A stretch of 64,000 nt of DNA from Mesodorylaimus sp. YZB2_4. Lineage: Eukaryota > Nematoda > Enoplea > Dorylaimida > Dorylaimidae. Positions within the stretch are counted from its first letter, which is position 1, and every line of letters begins with the position of its first letter. The notes below the pieces were generated by a model. The model did not search any database, was not told the DNA's origin, and was given only the letters and a program-made list of their open reading frames with translations. This document shows positions 23,925-34,119 of the stretch, one piece after another. The stretch spans positions 1,044,501 through 1,108,500 of the forward strand of contig JASANH010001440.1 of the NCBI GenBank assembly GCA_030248295.1, read 5' to 3'. The position numbers and the translations under genes are program-made.

Positions 23925-24300
23925 CGTGCTCTTCGCCGTCGCTATGATGCTGGCCCATAAAGCTGCTGCAAAAGTGGAAGGGTCGCCTGGAGAAATATGG
24001 CATGACAGTGAATTTAAAGAAAAAGGAATATCTAGAATGTGGCGCCACGGACCAACGGCTGTGTAACAGTGTATTGACCGAAACCAACAACTCACGATCA
24101 CTTCAAGTACTTAGAATCCCCTGTAAAAAGTGGCTGACACAGACACCTTGCCAGATGTACGAGTAAGACTGGGCATCCATAACGCGTGACAGAAGTGGCT
24201 ACAGGTGGCAGGTATATTGTGCACCATACAATGCCAACATACTTCAAATCAAAGGTGTGCAAAACGGTGGTTAGACTGGTTGCTCTGCACATTCCAGTCA
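23925..24300 (+). mobile_element. RTE-type non-LTR retrotransposon remnant (reverse transcriptase 3' part)
   Basis: Three frames together read as the end of an RTE-clade reverse transcriptase. LLQKWKGRLEKYGMTVNLKK and EYLECG come first, then HFKYLESPVKSG, DVRVRLGIHNA with QKWLQVAGILC, and TYFKSKVCKTVVRLVAL. At least three frameshifts or stops interrupt it, and the position of the catalytic aspartates is degenerate (AMMLA). It is a dead fragment of about 375 bp with no other element parts found. Confidence 0.8.
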
Positions 24301-26620
24301 TGAAAGAAACACCAGCAGGCGCTGCAATATCGCATGCTCAATTCTTAATTCGAGTAAGGGATGCAATGAAGTCCCAGAGGGAAACGACCACTCGGCGGAG
24401 CAAAGAAACGATGACTAGACATTCTAAGAGAAGACATAAAGAAAGTGAATGTGAATACATGAGATGCAACAGGCTGGAAATAATGAAGTAAAAAAGCAGA
24501 AAGGCAGATTCTGCCCCAAGGCTGGACAAAACTCTAGGAAATAGATAAATAAGACCTCAAACAAATGTGTTAAAGACTAGATGCGTTCAAATCGGCAAGC
24601 TGAGTAAGCCCTAGGAAGCGATAACTAAATTCAAACCTGGATTGGGTACACCGGCAAGATGTGCGACCTGACGCACAATGTTGATTGCACCTGACGCAAA
24701 CTCCAAAACCAGTGCGTAGATATAATCTAGCTTGACTGAGCTGATGGACAAAGTGGAGGTCACTTTCACACACCACACTGGTTTTGGGCACTGGGACCCG
24801 CATTCTATTCAATTAGGATTCGACTGAAGAAATAGCCACAGCGCGTGCGCCAATTGCGTTGTGGAGACTGGTTTGTTCAAACTCTACGCACTAAACATTC
24901 AGCGATGCTTTCTTCTGTTGCAGACGTGAAGCAGCAGACGAACAAAGTCTTTAAGATCAGCAAGACTGATTTGAAAATGCTTTTACGAGGGTTACGCTAC
25001 TTAGCAGCTTACGACAGAGGCCAGAACTCAGCCGAAGTTCGCGCCTGCTGTGCATACCCGGCTGGGAATCCTACTTATCAGTTTTACATGCAACGTCAGA
25101 CCACAGAGTCACCTACTCCAACGGGACGAGTCCATAAACGAATGTAGATTACCGGAAGGCGACCTAAAATAGAAAATCCTGAAGGGGCCTATATAACCTA
25201 CAGTATTTTAGTGCATGGCGAACTGTCGGTCGGTTATATTGCATGTGTTGGAAAATTTACAAATGCAAAGCCACCTGCAGAAAATCGGCAGAAGGGTTAT
25301 GAAGGGGGTCAAGAAGGGGAAGGGAGGATGATCAAAATATGCGACGCATTTTTGCATCAAAGTTTTCCTAAATATGGGTAACTGATCATTTTGTTTCAGC
25401 CGCAGGTATAGTCCCAAGATTTGCCTCGCTCCAGTCAGAGTTTTTGTCCCGCCGACTTCGCTTAGCCACATTCTCTCATGCCTCTCTGCTGCAGTTACAT
25501 GAGGCACCTGACGCATGAGCAATGAAAACTACTGTACTGGCAGCGCTAAATCGTTTTATCTGCCTCAGAAATAGAAAAGCCAAAATGTTTTAGAAAACTA
25601 GAAATAATCAATCAGTCACTTGACGAGGAGTCCTCATGGGATCATGGTTTGTACCTGACTGTCGCTTCATAATGAATACTCTAATGATTTTATATCCAGT
25701 ATTCACTGTTGACAATTTTGCTCTTTTTCGAAGATATTGCACGCCGATTTCGAGAAATGAACGTCCACATGGCGTCAGCTCCCCCAACCCCCGCCCACCA
25801 ATTTTCCGCTTATCCCTAACCCACCCAGCCTGGTTGGATGGACGTCCTTTATGGATGCTGGATCGAACACCTGTCTCTTTCAGGGCCACGATTCCTACAG
25901 ATATGGAAACACTAAAGAAAAATACCGCGCCAATCGAATTCTGGTGTAAATCTTGGCCTTGTCCCGCGAAGTGGGTGGAGGTCATAACTCTTAAAATAAA
26001 ATAAAGTGGGGTTTTAAAAAGGCAAACGATTCCGCGTGCAATACACACAAATCAAGATAGAAAAACTAAGTTTCGATTTGAAGGATCCTTCAATCATAAT
26101 ATTATTCGATGCATTGTTTTACGTACAGTACTTACTTCGCGCAAGAAACGTGGGTCCCGTCGTGATCCTTCTTCAAACTAATGGCTTGAATGATCGGATA
26201 ACAGTCCTCATCATCGTTTCGCACGATCGTAGATGGAATTTTTTCTTGAAAATACTCTGCATTTATTACGAATTCACGGCAGGAATCCATTTTTTGAAGG
26301 AACTAACGGAAAAAGTATCGTACTCGCCGCTCTGTCCGGTTCGCAGCTGTCTGCCAGTCCATGAGGCTACTGTGTTGAGGACCATTCCAGCGTGGGTAGA
26401 TGTATTAAACCCGGCGTCGGTTTTCTGACCAATGGGCGAAGCCGTAGTCTGCTGTCTACTATAACCGCGAAAAAGGCGCCCATTCAAAGTTTTGATTATT
26501 GTGAAGACTCAACTCGAGGTTTCCTTCGCTTCTCCAGCGGTAGCGGAATGTTTGTGTATACATAGTCGGACTAGCGTCAATAGAGTTAAAATTGCAACCC
26601 AATTAAAGTTGCAAATTTCT

Positions 26621-27375
26621 AAAAAAAATCTGTTATCAGACAACGAAAAGGTTAGCCCAGCCACCCTACTCTAACCAAATGCCAGGCGAGACGAGGTTGG
26701 CTGGGCTCCTTTGACGGCACATGCATGAGTGGTTTATACTTATCTAGATACGAGATATCAACGTTTGTGTTGCGTTCAGGGCGAGGCTCACAATCCCTCC
26801 CACACTCACTCATAATGAATGCCTCTGTGCTATACTGTGCATCGTGGAGTCGTGGGATCGACTCCCCGTGGGATTTTACTCCTTCTGTTTTACCCAAAGG
26901 CAGTACCCACATACTTATTCGTATTTTGGAGCATGTTCGGAAGTTGGAGTTTTGGAGTACGACTGCCTTCTGTTACCTTGAACTCACTTGGGAAGCAATG
27001 AGGGCTTGCTGCAGTAAGGTTGCATCTGCCGTGACAGCACGAGTAATGAATGAGTGACCCATCCAGTGACGCTAGAAGAGGAAATTCAGCTTCTGTGAAG
27101 CCAGCATGGTAATAGCTTTGGGCGTACAACCTTCTGCAGTAGAACTAACGACCATCAGCCCTTGTGTTTTCCATCTCTCTATTGTCTGAATGAAGTGGCT
27201 GAAGGAGGGAACGCCCTGCTGCACATTTCATTAGCGACAGTGCAGCAATTCTGTTTGATCACAATTTTTCTGCAAACGCCGCCGAGGGAGCCCAGCCAAC
27301 CTCATTTGCCTCGCATTTGGTTAGAGTAGGGTGGCTGGGCTAACCTTTTCGTTGTCTGATAACAGATTTTTTAGA
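26621..27375. mobile_element. Element bounded by ~90-bp inverted repeats
   Basis: 26621-26712 and 27286-27375 are near-identical reverse complements (CTGTTATCAGACAACGAAAA, GGTTAGCCCAGCCACC, CTACTCTAACCAAATG). Each arm is itself partly palindromic, with AGCCCAGCCACC against GGTTGGCTGGGCT. A diverged arm piece stands alone at 5311-5366, so this is a family. The ~570-bp middle has a tRNA-like box B but no open reading frame of note. Confidence 0.75.
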
Positions 27376-27725
27376 AATAATAGTACTTTTTCGCACCCAC
27401 ATTTGGTTTTCAGAATAGATAGAAGAAATTTGTCGTCTAGTCCCTCCTGAGTTGACGCAAAATTCGTGCAAAGAAAGTTGCCACGTTATGCTCTGTCACT
27501 GTAGCCTACTGCGCATAAGTTCCAGAGTGGCTGGGCTAAACAGGCCACTATTGGACTGCTGATAGGCAGGGGTTTTCACACTGTTGAAGACCTCCATTGC
27601 TGGTGGTGCCAGCAAAAAATCGACAGGCGAGTTATTCTTCTGGTGGTAAGCGGCCTCAATTTTCGCGACAAATATTCTATGCTACAGAGAATGTATACAG
27701 TACATCGCAGGTATATTTCCGAACT

Positions 27726-27945
27726 CTGCGGCTTTGCTCGCACCCATCGCACATAGGTCTCAGGTACACAGTGCGATTTGAGGACGTAGCGATCAGGTTA
27801 TGTGGCGCCCTGTCGAATGTGTTTCCAAATCTAGAAGGCCATTATGCACTGTCTTCCTTTTTTCACATGCGGTTCCATTGGGAAGCGAGCCCCGTGCATT
27901 TGAAGGTCTAATAATCATGAGACCCTGAATAATCTAAATATACAT
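27726..27945. repeat. Right arm of the ~220-bp inverted repeat pair
   Basis: Partner of 23375-23592; see that entry. It ends 85 bp before the next inverted repeat unit begins at 28030. Confidence 0.85.
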
Positions 27946-28029
27946 TTTTCTTATGCAGAGAAGGGTAAAAAGGACCACTTGAGTCAAGTTTTTTCTCTTT
28001 TTAAGGCTAATTATAACCCTCTGACAAAT

Positions 28030-28590
28030 CTTTTGGGCACACTAACTCTTGCATCTGATCCCTCCCTCCCGATCAGGAAGACAAATGGTGCGAAATTTGA
28101 AATTCTCGCCGAACTCACTCAGGTTTGTGTTGGAATTCATGCACTTCTCACGATTATAACCTGCAAAAAATTGAAATTTTGATCAAATAATTCAAAGAAG
28201 CTTGGCGGCGTTCAAAACTTGAGAGTTCAAGCCTCTTGCAGCGAGCGGTTCGTCAGCTAGATATACTGAGCTCATAAAGCATTAGATCACCATCAGATTC
28301 CTTTTTTCTTCCCTCTTTCCTTATAAACGATTTAACATAAATGCCTGCGTTCCTCAAAAACGTGAATTTCTATTTTTTTCGGGAGTAGCCGTGGGGCATT
28401 TTCGCGCACACCTGTCCGTTCCAACTCGAACCTGAATTTGAATTTCACAGCATTTCAATCTTCCTGAGCGCGAGTGAGGGACTGGGCACATTAGGGGCTC
28501 AATTATTGATTTCCTAATTTTTGATTAGTCAGAGTGTATTCGTAGTTGGCTCTCGGCAAACATTGACTTCAATGGCCCTCCAACGTGTGC
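28030..28590. repeat. Left copy of a ~560-bp inverted repeat flanking the carrier gene
   Basis: Matches 31360-31940 in reverse complement over its whole length with modest divergence. The unit is itself a foldback: TTTGGGCACACTAA...GATCAGGAAGA...GAAATTC at one end mirrors GAATTTGAATTTCACAGCA...ACTGGGCACATTAGGGG near the other. Confidence 0.85.
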
Positions 28591-29168
28591 ACAATTTGTG
28601 CACAAAAAAAACAAGCGAAAGGACTTTGAAACAATCACACTTTTCCAGTAAGTTATCGTTGAATAACGATCAACTGTGTGCCCACGCTACCGTATGGTCT
28701 CTGGTGCATTGATGTGATGCCATCTCACTAATGCACGAGAGGTCATTGCATCAATGCGCCTTGTGACGTGTTGCACTACCCTAAGACATTATCCATTTAA
28801 TAATGTCTCAAGAAAAGACGAGGCGTTAAAAATATGAAATAAGTCATATCCAGCATTAGCAATTTTTGGTTTTCTTTTCTTTTATTTGATAGAAGTTTAT
28901 GACGCTTTGAAATAAACTTGTTCGACTCCACGAAATCTATTGAGACAGTGCGCTACAGATTTATGAACAAGCCACACTCTGTTTTTCTATCTATTATTTT
29001 CCAAACCTTTTTAAAATCCATCGTGTCTTAAAAAATTATCAATCAAGTACCAACGGAAAAATTCGCTCGCTCGCGCTGAGGCATCATCGACCGAGAAAAA
29101 TACCAAAGTTTTTAGAGGTCACAGAATGTTCCACAAAAATCCTGACATCGCAACCGACTACAACACTC

Positions 29169-30927
29169 TCACATTACCCGCACAATGCCATCATATCTCA
29201 GAACGTATTTTGCGTACAGCCTCGAGAATTCTTCCATAAACACGAATAGAAGCACAGTTTGCGGTGCTACACGCGCATAAAATGGCCCAAAACCTTTCCA
29301 GAGGCTTGCCACTCCTTCGTATTTGATAATTTTTAACCATACGTCCTGTAATGCGCATTACAGTCACTCTAGAAAACCTTGCTGAAGGGTACTGTCGGCA
29401 CCTACCAAAGTATTTCTGTATAAGTGCGCCCCAGGAGCCAAATGCATGTTTTGCATTCTGGTTTTTGCGATATCTGCTGGAACACAGGCCACCGATGTAG
29501 CTAAACCGCTGCACAGGCTAGCCATGAAATGTGTGGTTATGGTGTCCTTGAAGTAGCCAGTGTCCATCAAAGATTCTTTAGCTTGCGAGTATGTCGCTAG
29601 GAGCGCAACTCCTGCCAATGTGGACCTCACAATGGTCGCTTCAGCGCCCTGGAAAAGACATTTTCTGGTACTTTGATCTCAACAAATTGGCATTTAATAA
29701 ATTACCCGCCAAAGGGTGAAAAACCCTTCATCTCTGACTATGCGATACATAGCTTCGATGACTCCGCTGTAATTTCGCCGCTGCTCCAAAGGCAGTCGAC
29801 CATCGACTGACATGCGTACCATGGCGATGTCTGGCGGCAGACTAACCAGCCCCGAAGTAACACCTGCAACCACACCGATGGCTGCTTTGTTTGCGTAAGT
29901 TGGTCGGCGCCCATCTCTGAAACATGCACTTGATGGTTGCCAAAAATGGGCAGAGAAACCGTCTTGAATGGTTATAAAATCAAACAAGTTAACCAAGATT
30001 GTCCTGGCATTATGCCCACTGTATTGTACTCTTGTAACATGCGCCTATCACCTTCTCTCTTGGCAGGCTGTCACCTCCTGAGTCGAGGGGTCCAACACAC
30101 GCAGGAGAATTCTCCAAGGAAGGGGTTTGTAACCAAGCCTGGCAGGCGAGGGAGGGAGGCGGCCTACCGAAGTCAGTGAGCAGGCAAGTCTTGCGACGAT
30201 ACCTACGGCTGAAACATTAACCCGAGGGGTTGACGTCTCCCAGCCAGCGAGAGTATCGATTACTCTCTCCCACTCGCCATGGCCTACCAGGCTCGAGGGT
30301 TACAGGTGAAAGGGCAGCTAGATACTCTAGGTGATGAAGCTACTCCTACTAATAGTACAGGTCAGTGCAAAATTAGCCCGACTGGTTGTGCCCAAATAGT
30401 GCCAGTCGATAGGCACAAACCCGTTAGCACGAGTTTCACCCTTCTTGCTAAAATCTGCCTGTGGTCTGTCAACTGTCTTTCTCGCCTCTCTTTAACGCAC
30501 TTTGATATTTCTTCTAGTAAGCAACTGTACGTCCCCATTCGAGTTGTGCCGTAGAGCGACTGTCGTAATAGCGATGCGGAGAGTCTGCAAAAGGTTTTAA
30601 TATCTGTGGCATTAAGTTATATCATGAAAACTATTCGAAGTATATGACCCTCGATAGATTGCACCAAAACCTTCCCGTCTGATGATGTAGAACAACGCGT
30701 GAAAACTTGACTTATACAACCGTGCCGCGCCCATTTCCCCACTCATTTGCATTCGATTTTTCAATAAATCCAAAGGATGCGTAAAACAAACAGCCGCCAT
30801 TCTAAAAACACAGCAGATTGTGATTTACACAAGAAAACGCTATCAAGGTATACCCTGCAAGTCCGCCGATTTGAAATTTTGCATAGTTTGGAATATGGAA
30901 TTCAGAGCGACCATGCATTCTGGCCAT
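29169..30927 (-). CDS. SLC25A11: Mitochondrial 2-oxoglutarate/malate carrier
   Basis: Inner-membrane antiporter of the malate-aspartate shuttle, exchanging 2-oxoglutarate for malate. Six exons, high to low: 30927-30854, 30801-30649, 30584-30501, 29916-29706, 29648-29406 and 29345-29169 (stop TGA). They total 942 nt and 313 residues (human protein 314), with all phases closing. The three carrier signatures are P34-L-D-L-L-K-N-R, P131-P-D-I-A-M-V-R and P231-A-D-I-A-K-T-R. SLC25A11-specific stretches include KFQIGGLAGMAA, SLLRQSLYGTTRMGTYS, VDGRLPLEQRRNYSGV and GPFYARVAPQTVLLF. The second signature has M where K/R is usual, as in the human protein, where the second repeat is also irregular. Two ATGs nine bases apart (30927, 30918) could start it. 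The third intron (29917-30500) carries a family C repeat, and the gene lies between large inverted repeats. Confidence 0.95.
30170..30290 (-). repeat. Dispersed repeat family C in a carrier intron
   Basis: On the minus strand it reads GATACTCTCGCTGGCTGGGA, GACGTCAACCC, TTAATGTTTCAGCC and CGCAAGACTTGCCT, matching 22043-22150. It lies in the third intron of the carrier gene. Confidence 0.7.
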
Positions 30928-31359
30928 TAAACAAAAAGTCCAGTAGAAGGGCAGACTTCCAGAGTCATGTCCACGCACTTCTTGAAAGCAGGCCCATTGC
31001 AGTTGCGATACACTTTTGCGGCAGCAATGAAAATATTGCATGCGTCACAATAGAATAAAGACAGCGCTATGCTAACGTTGATTTAATATTTTGGACACTC
31101 CCACTTTCTTTGTTCAACATGCTTTTTGCAGCTGTCATTCTTTTGTCAACAGCTCTTCTGGCAGGATCTCATCACCAGTTCGCTCACACTACTCATAGCT
31201 CATACTGATTTTATGAGATGTTGAAAGCGCCGCGCGCTGGGCACTTCTCTTTCGTTGCTCCAGGATACAACTTATAAAATGATGAAAGTCTTTTGCGAGA
31301 ATACACAGTTTTTAGCAGCTCGATTTTTTGCCAGCATCTCATTATTGCACTCTTAGCCT

Positions 31360-31940
31360 GCCTAGCACGTTGGGGGGCCATTGAAGTCAATTTTTGCTAT
31401 GGGCCGACTACGAATACCCTCTGACTAATCATTTGAGCCCCTAATTTTTGTACCCAGTCCCTCACTCGCGCTTAGGACGATTGAAATGCTGTGAAATTCA
31501 AATTCCCGCAAGACGGCCCCTCCACACTCAGGTTCGAGTTGGAATGGACACGTGTGCGCGACAATGCCACACCAGTGACCGGAAAAATAGAAATCCACGT
31601 TTTTTATGAACGGCAAGCATTTATCGTACATAAAAAAGGCGCGAGGAAAAATAAGCATAGAATCTGATGGCGATTTGATGCTTTGTGAGCTGAGAATATC
31701 CAGCTGACGAACCGCTCGTTGCAAGAGGCTTGAACTCTTCAAGTTTTGAAGACCGCCAAGCTTCTTTGAATTATTTAATTATAATTTCAATTTTTGCTAG
31801 ATTTAATCGTAAGAAGTGCATCAATTCCAACACGAACCTGAGTGAGTTTGGCAAGAATTTCAAAATTTCACAGCATTTTTATCTTCCTGATCAGGAGGGA
31901 GGGAGCAGGTACAAGACTTAGTGTGCCCAAATTGTGGCGA
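31360..31940. repeat. Right copy of the ~560-bp inverted repeat flanking the carrier gene
   Basis: Reverse complement of 28030-28590. Its outer end is CTAAGTCTTGTACC/TTGTGGCG on the appropriate strand, and its inner end is GGCCATTGAAGTCAATTTTTG. It lies 433 bp upstream of the carrier start codon. No gene was seen in 30928-32374. Confidence 0.85.
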
Positions 31941-32374
31941 TAAGTCCTGAGCCTGAACCAAATGTGTCTCTTTGCATAACTGGTCTGCACCGTCAGCAGT
32001 CGCTTACAAGTGGAAAAAAACTGGCAGAGGACGCTGTCCACCAGAGCAATCCATATTTTTTTCTGGGTCTCTGAGCGACTCTGAAAATACTCTTCTGTAC
32101 TCACGATTTGGTTTCATCTCACATCAGTTGACACAGGTGAACATGATTAACTAAAAGAGGCATCAGCCACATTTCTTGATATTTTAAAATCCTTTGATCA
32201 TAAAGCTTTTCATAAAAATCTTCGTATTCTCCTGTGCTTCAGACCATTCTTACAAATTTTTTCAGCACGATGTCCTGAAGACAATTTTTAGATTTTCTGT
32301 TGATTGTAATTTGTATGAAAAGGAACAGCTTCAAATGGCAAAGTGTCTCTCAGTTTCAAAATCTAATCCCCAAG

Positions 32375-32863
32375 TCACTGCATCGGCATATTCAAGCGAT
32401 TCGTGTCTTCATCCTGTTTCCGCTTCACACTTCCTTTCACCAAAGCCTGTTTTATTGCCTTGGGCTCATTGGTCGCTAGGTCAATGTCAGCGATTATCTC
32501 TGCCATATTATTAGCAGATTTTGAATATTCTTGTTGCCGACCCGGCTCAGGAATATTGCGATGCATGCTATATTTAGCCAAATAATCCAGTACGTTAGCC
32601 ACATCGGTCTGAATCGATTTTGAAGGCACTTCTAAGCCAATAGTGGCGCTCATTCTTCTGAACATTTCGTTCCACATGAGTACACCAGGGTAAGAACTTT
32701 TCCTTTGCTCATACCAAAAGTAATCCGCTTTGCTAAGATCAGGGCAACTGGTCGTTCTGGCAAGTGGTTGCTTCGGAACTGGCCAAAGTGGACGCTTCCC
32801 TTCTTCGTATATATCGGGAGGTTTTGGTCGAATCCATTCGCCAATAGGATCGTTGTAAGACAT
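32375..32863 (-). CDS. Unknown 162-residue protein
   Basis: A single open frame from ATG at 32863 to TGA at 32375. I do not recognise the family. It is hydrophilic, with no signal peptide or membrane span. The N-terminal half is rich in Pro and Trp (MSYNDPIGEWIRPKPPDIY, RPLWPVPKQPLA, SKADYFWYEQRKSSYPGV). The C-terminal half is predicted mainly helical and ends in a Lys/Arg-rich tail (KGSVKRKQDEDTNR). Amino-acid use is balanced and unlike the shadow frames around it, which is why I call it a gene. The frame stays open upstream of the ATG, so an upstream in-frame exon is possible. Short Trp/Pro-rich proteins of this kind are common among axoneme-associated factors, but that is only a resemblance. 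Confidence 0.55.
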   Translation of the reverse strand: MSYNDPIGEWIRPKPPDIYEEGKRPLWPVPKQPLARTTSCPDLSKADYFWYEQRKSSYPGVLMWNEMFRRMSATIGLEVPSKSIQTDVANVLDYLAKYSMHRNIPEPGRQQEYSKSANNMAEIIADIDLATNEPKAIKQALVKGSVKRKQDEDTNRLNMPMQ

Positions 32864-34119
32864 TCGTGACTCGCTGAGACGACGTTGCCGCACAAACACT
32901 TTCCAATGCAAGCTGTCTCTCTCTCACTTTGTGCGCTCGCTGCCATAATAGAGCCATGGAAAATTCTTTTTTGTGTTGTTTAAAACTACAAATCTAGTTC
33001 TCCTAACAATCTCATAAACTTTTCTTACTCGTCAACAGTATAACCTATTTTCGCTGGTAAACGCCAGTTATTGAGCCGCCGGCTATTTTCAGAAAAACGT
33101 CACTTTCCACAGAATATCAGGTCAAATAAAGGAAGAAGGATGTCGTGTGTACAGCGACTGGAATCCCTGTGATATGCATCAGCCGACGACGATTTTTTTT
33201 ATATCCCCATCTCTCCTGCTGCCCATCTTTGGTGAATGAGGCCAGCGACTTTTCACAAAAATTTGTGCCGTTTACCCGCATTGACGGCACGCTGCAGTTG
33301 AGTTGGACCCCGTTGGTATAACGTAGTATTGTTGAAGGACCAGTAATCTCAGGGACGGGGAATACAATTACGCCCGGGGCTCATGATTTTCATTCTCTTC
33401 CATTAGCATTTCTCGATTCCAATCTGAGCCATTGCTTCTATCTGGAAGGCTGTTACTCTGTTGACTTGATGACTACGGCTAATATGTAGAAGAGGGACTG
33501 ATCTTAGCTCCCACAGGAGTAGGCTCCATCACACTAGTGTTTCGGGTTCAATGCCTCAACAGCGGAAAAGTATATTCGGTGGGAAGCGAACAGCAGAATT
33601 TCCGTATCAGCTAATGATTCTTACTGCTCATATTATGGTCTTGTGACGCTTGCTACGATGAGAAGCTGTACGGCAATACAGTAGGTTCCCAGGCCATTGT
33701 CTGTACAGCAACCGAAATGTCCATTTGTTGGTTAAAAATACCTCTTTTTTGTGAATATCTTATTCATATTTTATGAACCTGAACCTCAATTCTCCCCACT
33801 ATAGAATTTTCTGTTCGGCAAGGCATTATGAGTGAAAAAAGACCAAAGCGGAATTCTGCGCCAGGTCCACGACATCTGAAAATGCTTGTAAACACGCAAA
33901 TGTGCACTCACGATCAGGTTTATTAGAACGTGGGTAAACCAATCCACACTCGAGAGTGCGTGCGCACAAAGTGTTGAGTCGATACCAGTAAATAGCAGAT
34001 GCATTGAGAAAGGACACCTACCATGTATCCGTAGTTACATAAAAGGTATGCACTGACGATTAGCCTTGTGTATTTTATCTAGTTGCTAAATGTAAGCAAA
34101 AAACAACCCCTCAAATTTA
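32864..34119. other. Intergenic, no gene recognised
   Basis: About 1.25 kb. A box-B-like GGGTTCAATGCC at about 33544 may mark a decayed SINE. Nothing else is supported. Confidence 0.5.

Larger units (their letters stand above)
24301..29168. other. Repeat-rich intergenic stretch, no intact gene seen
   Basis: Contains the family C piece at 25405, inverted repeat pairs at 26621-27375, the right arm 27726-27945 and the left carrier-flanking repeat 28030-28590. A box-B-like GGATCGACTCCCCGTGGG lies at about 26857, inside the 26621-27375 structure. Open stretches are short and unsupported. Confidence 0.55.
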
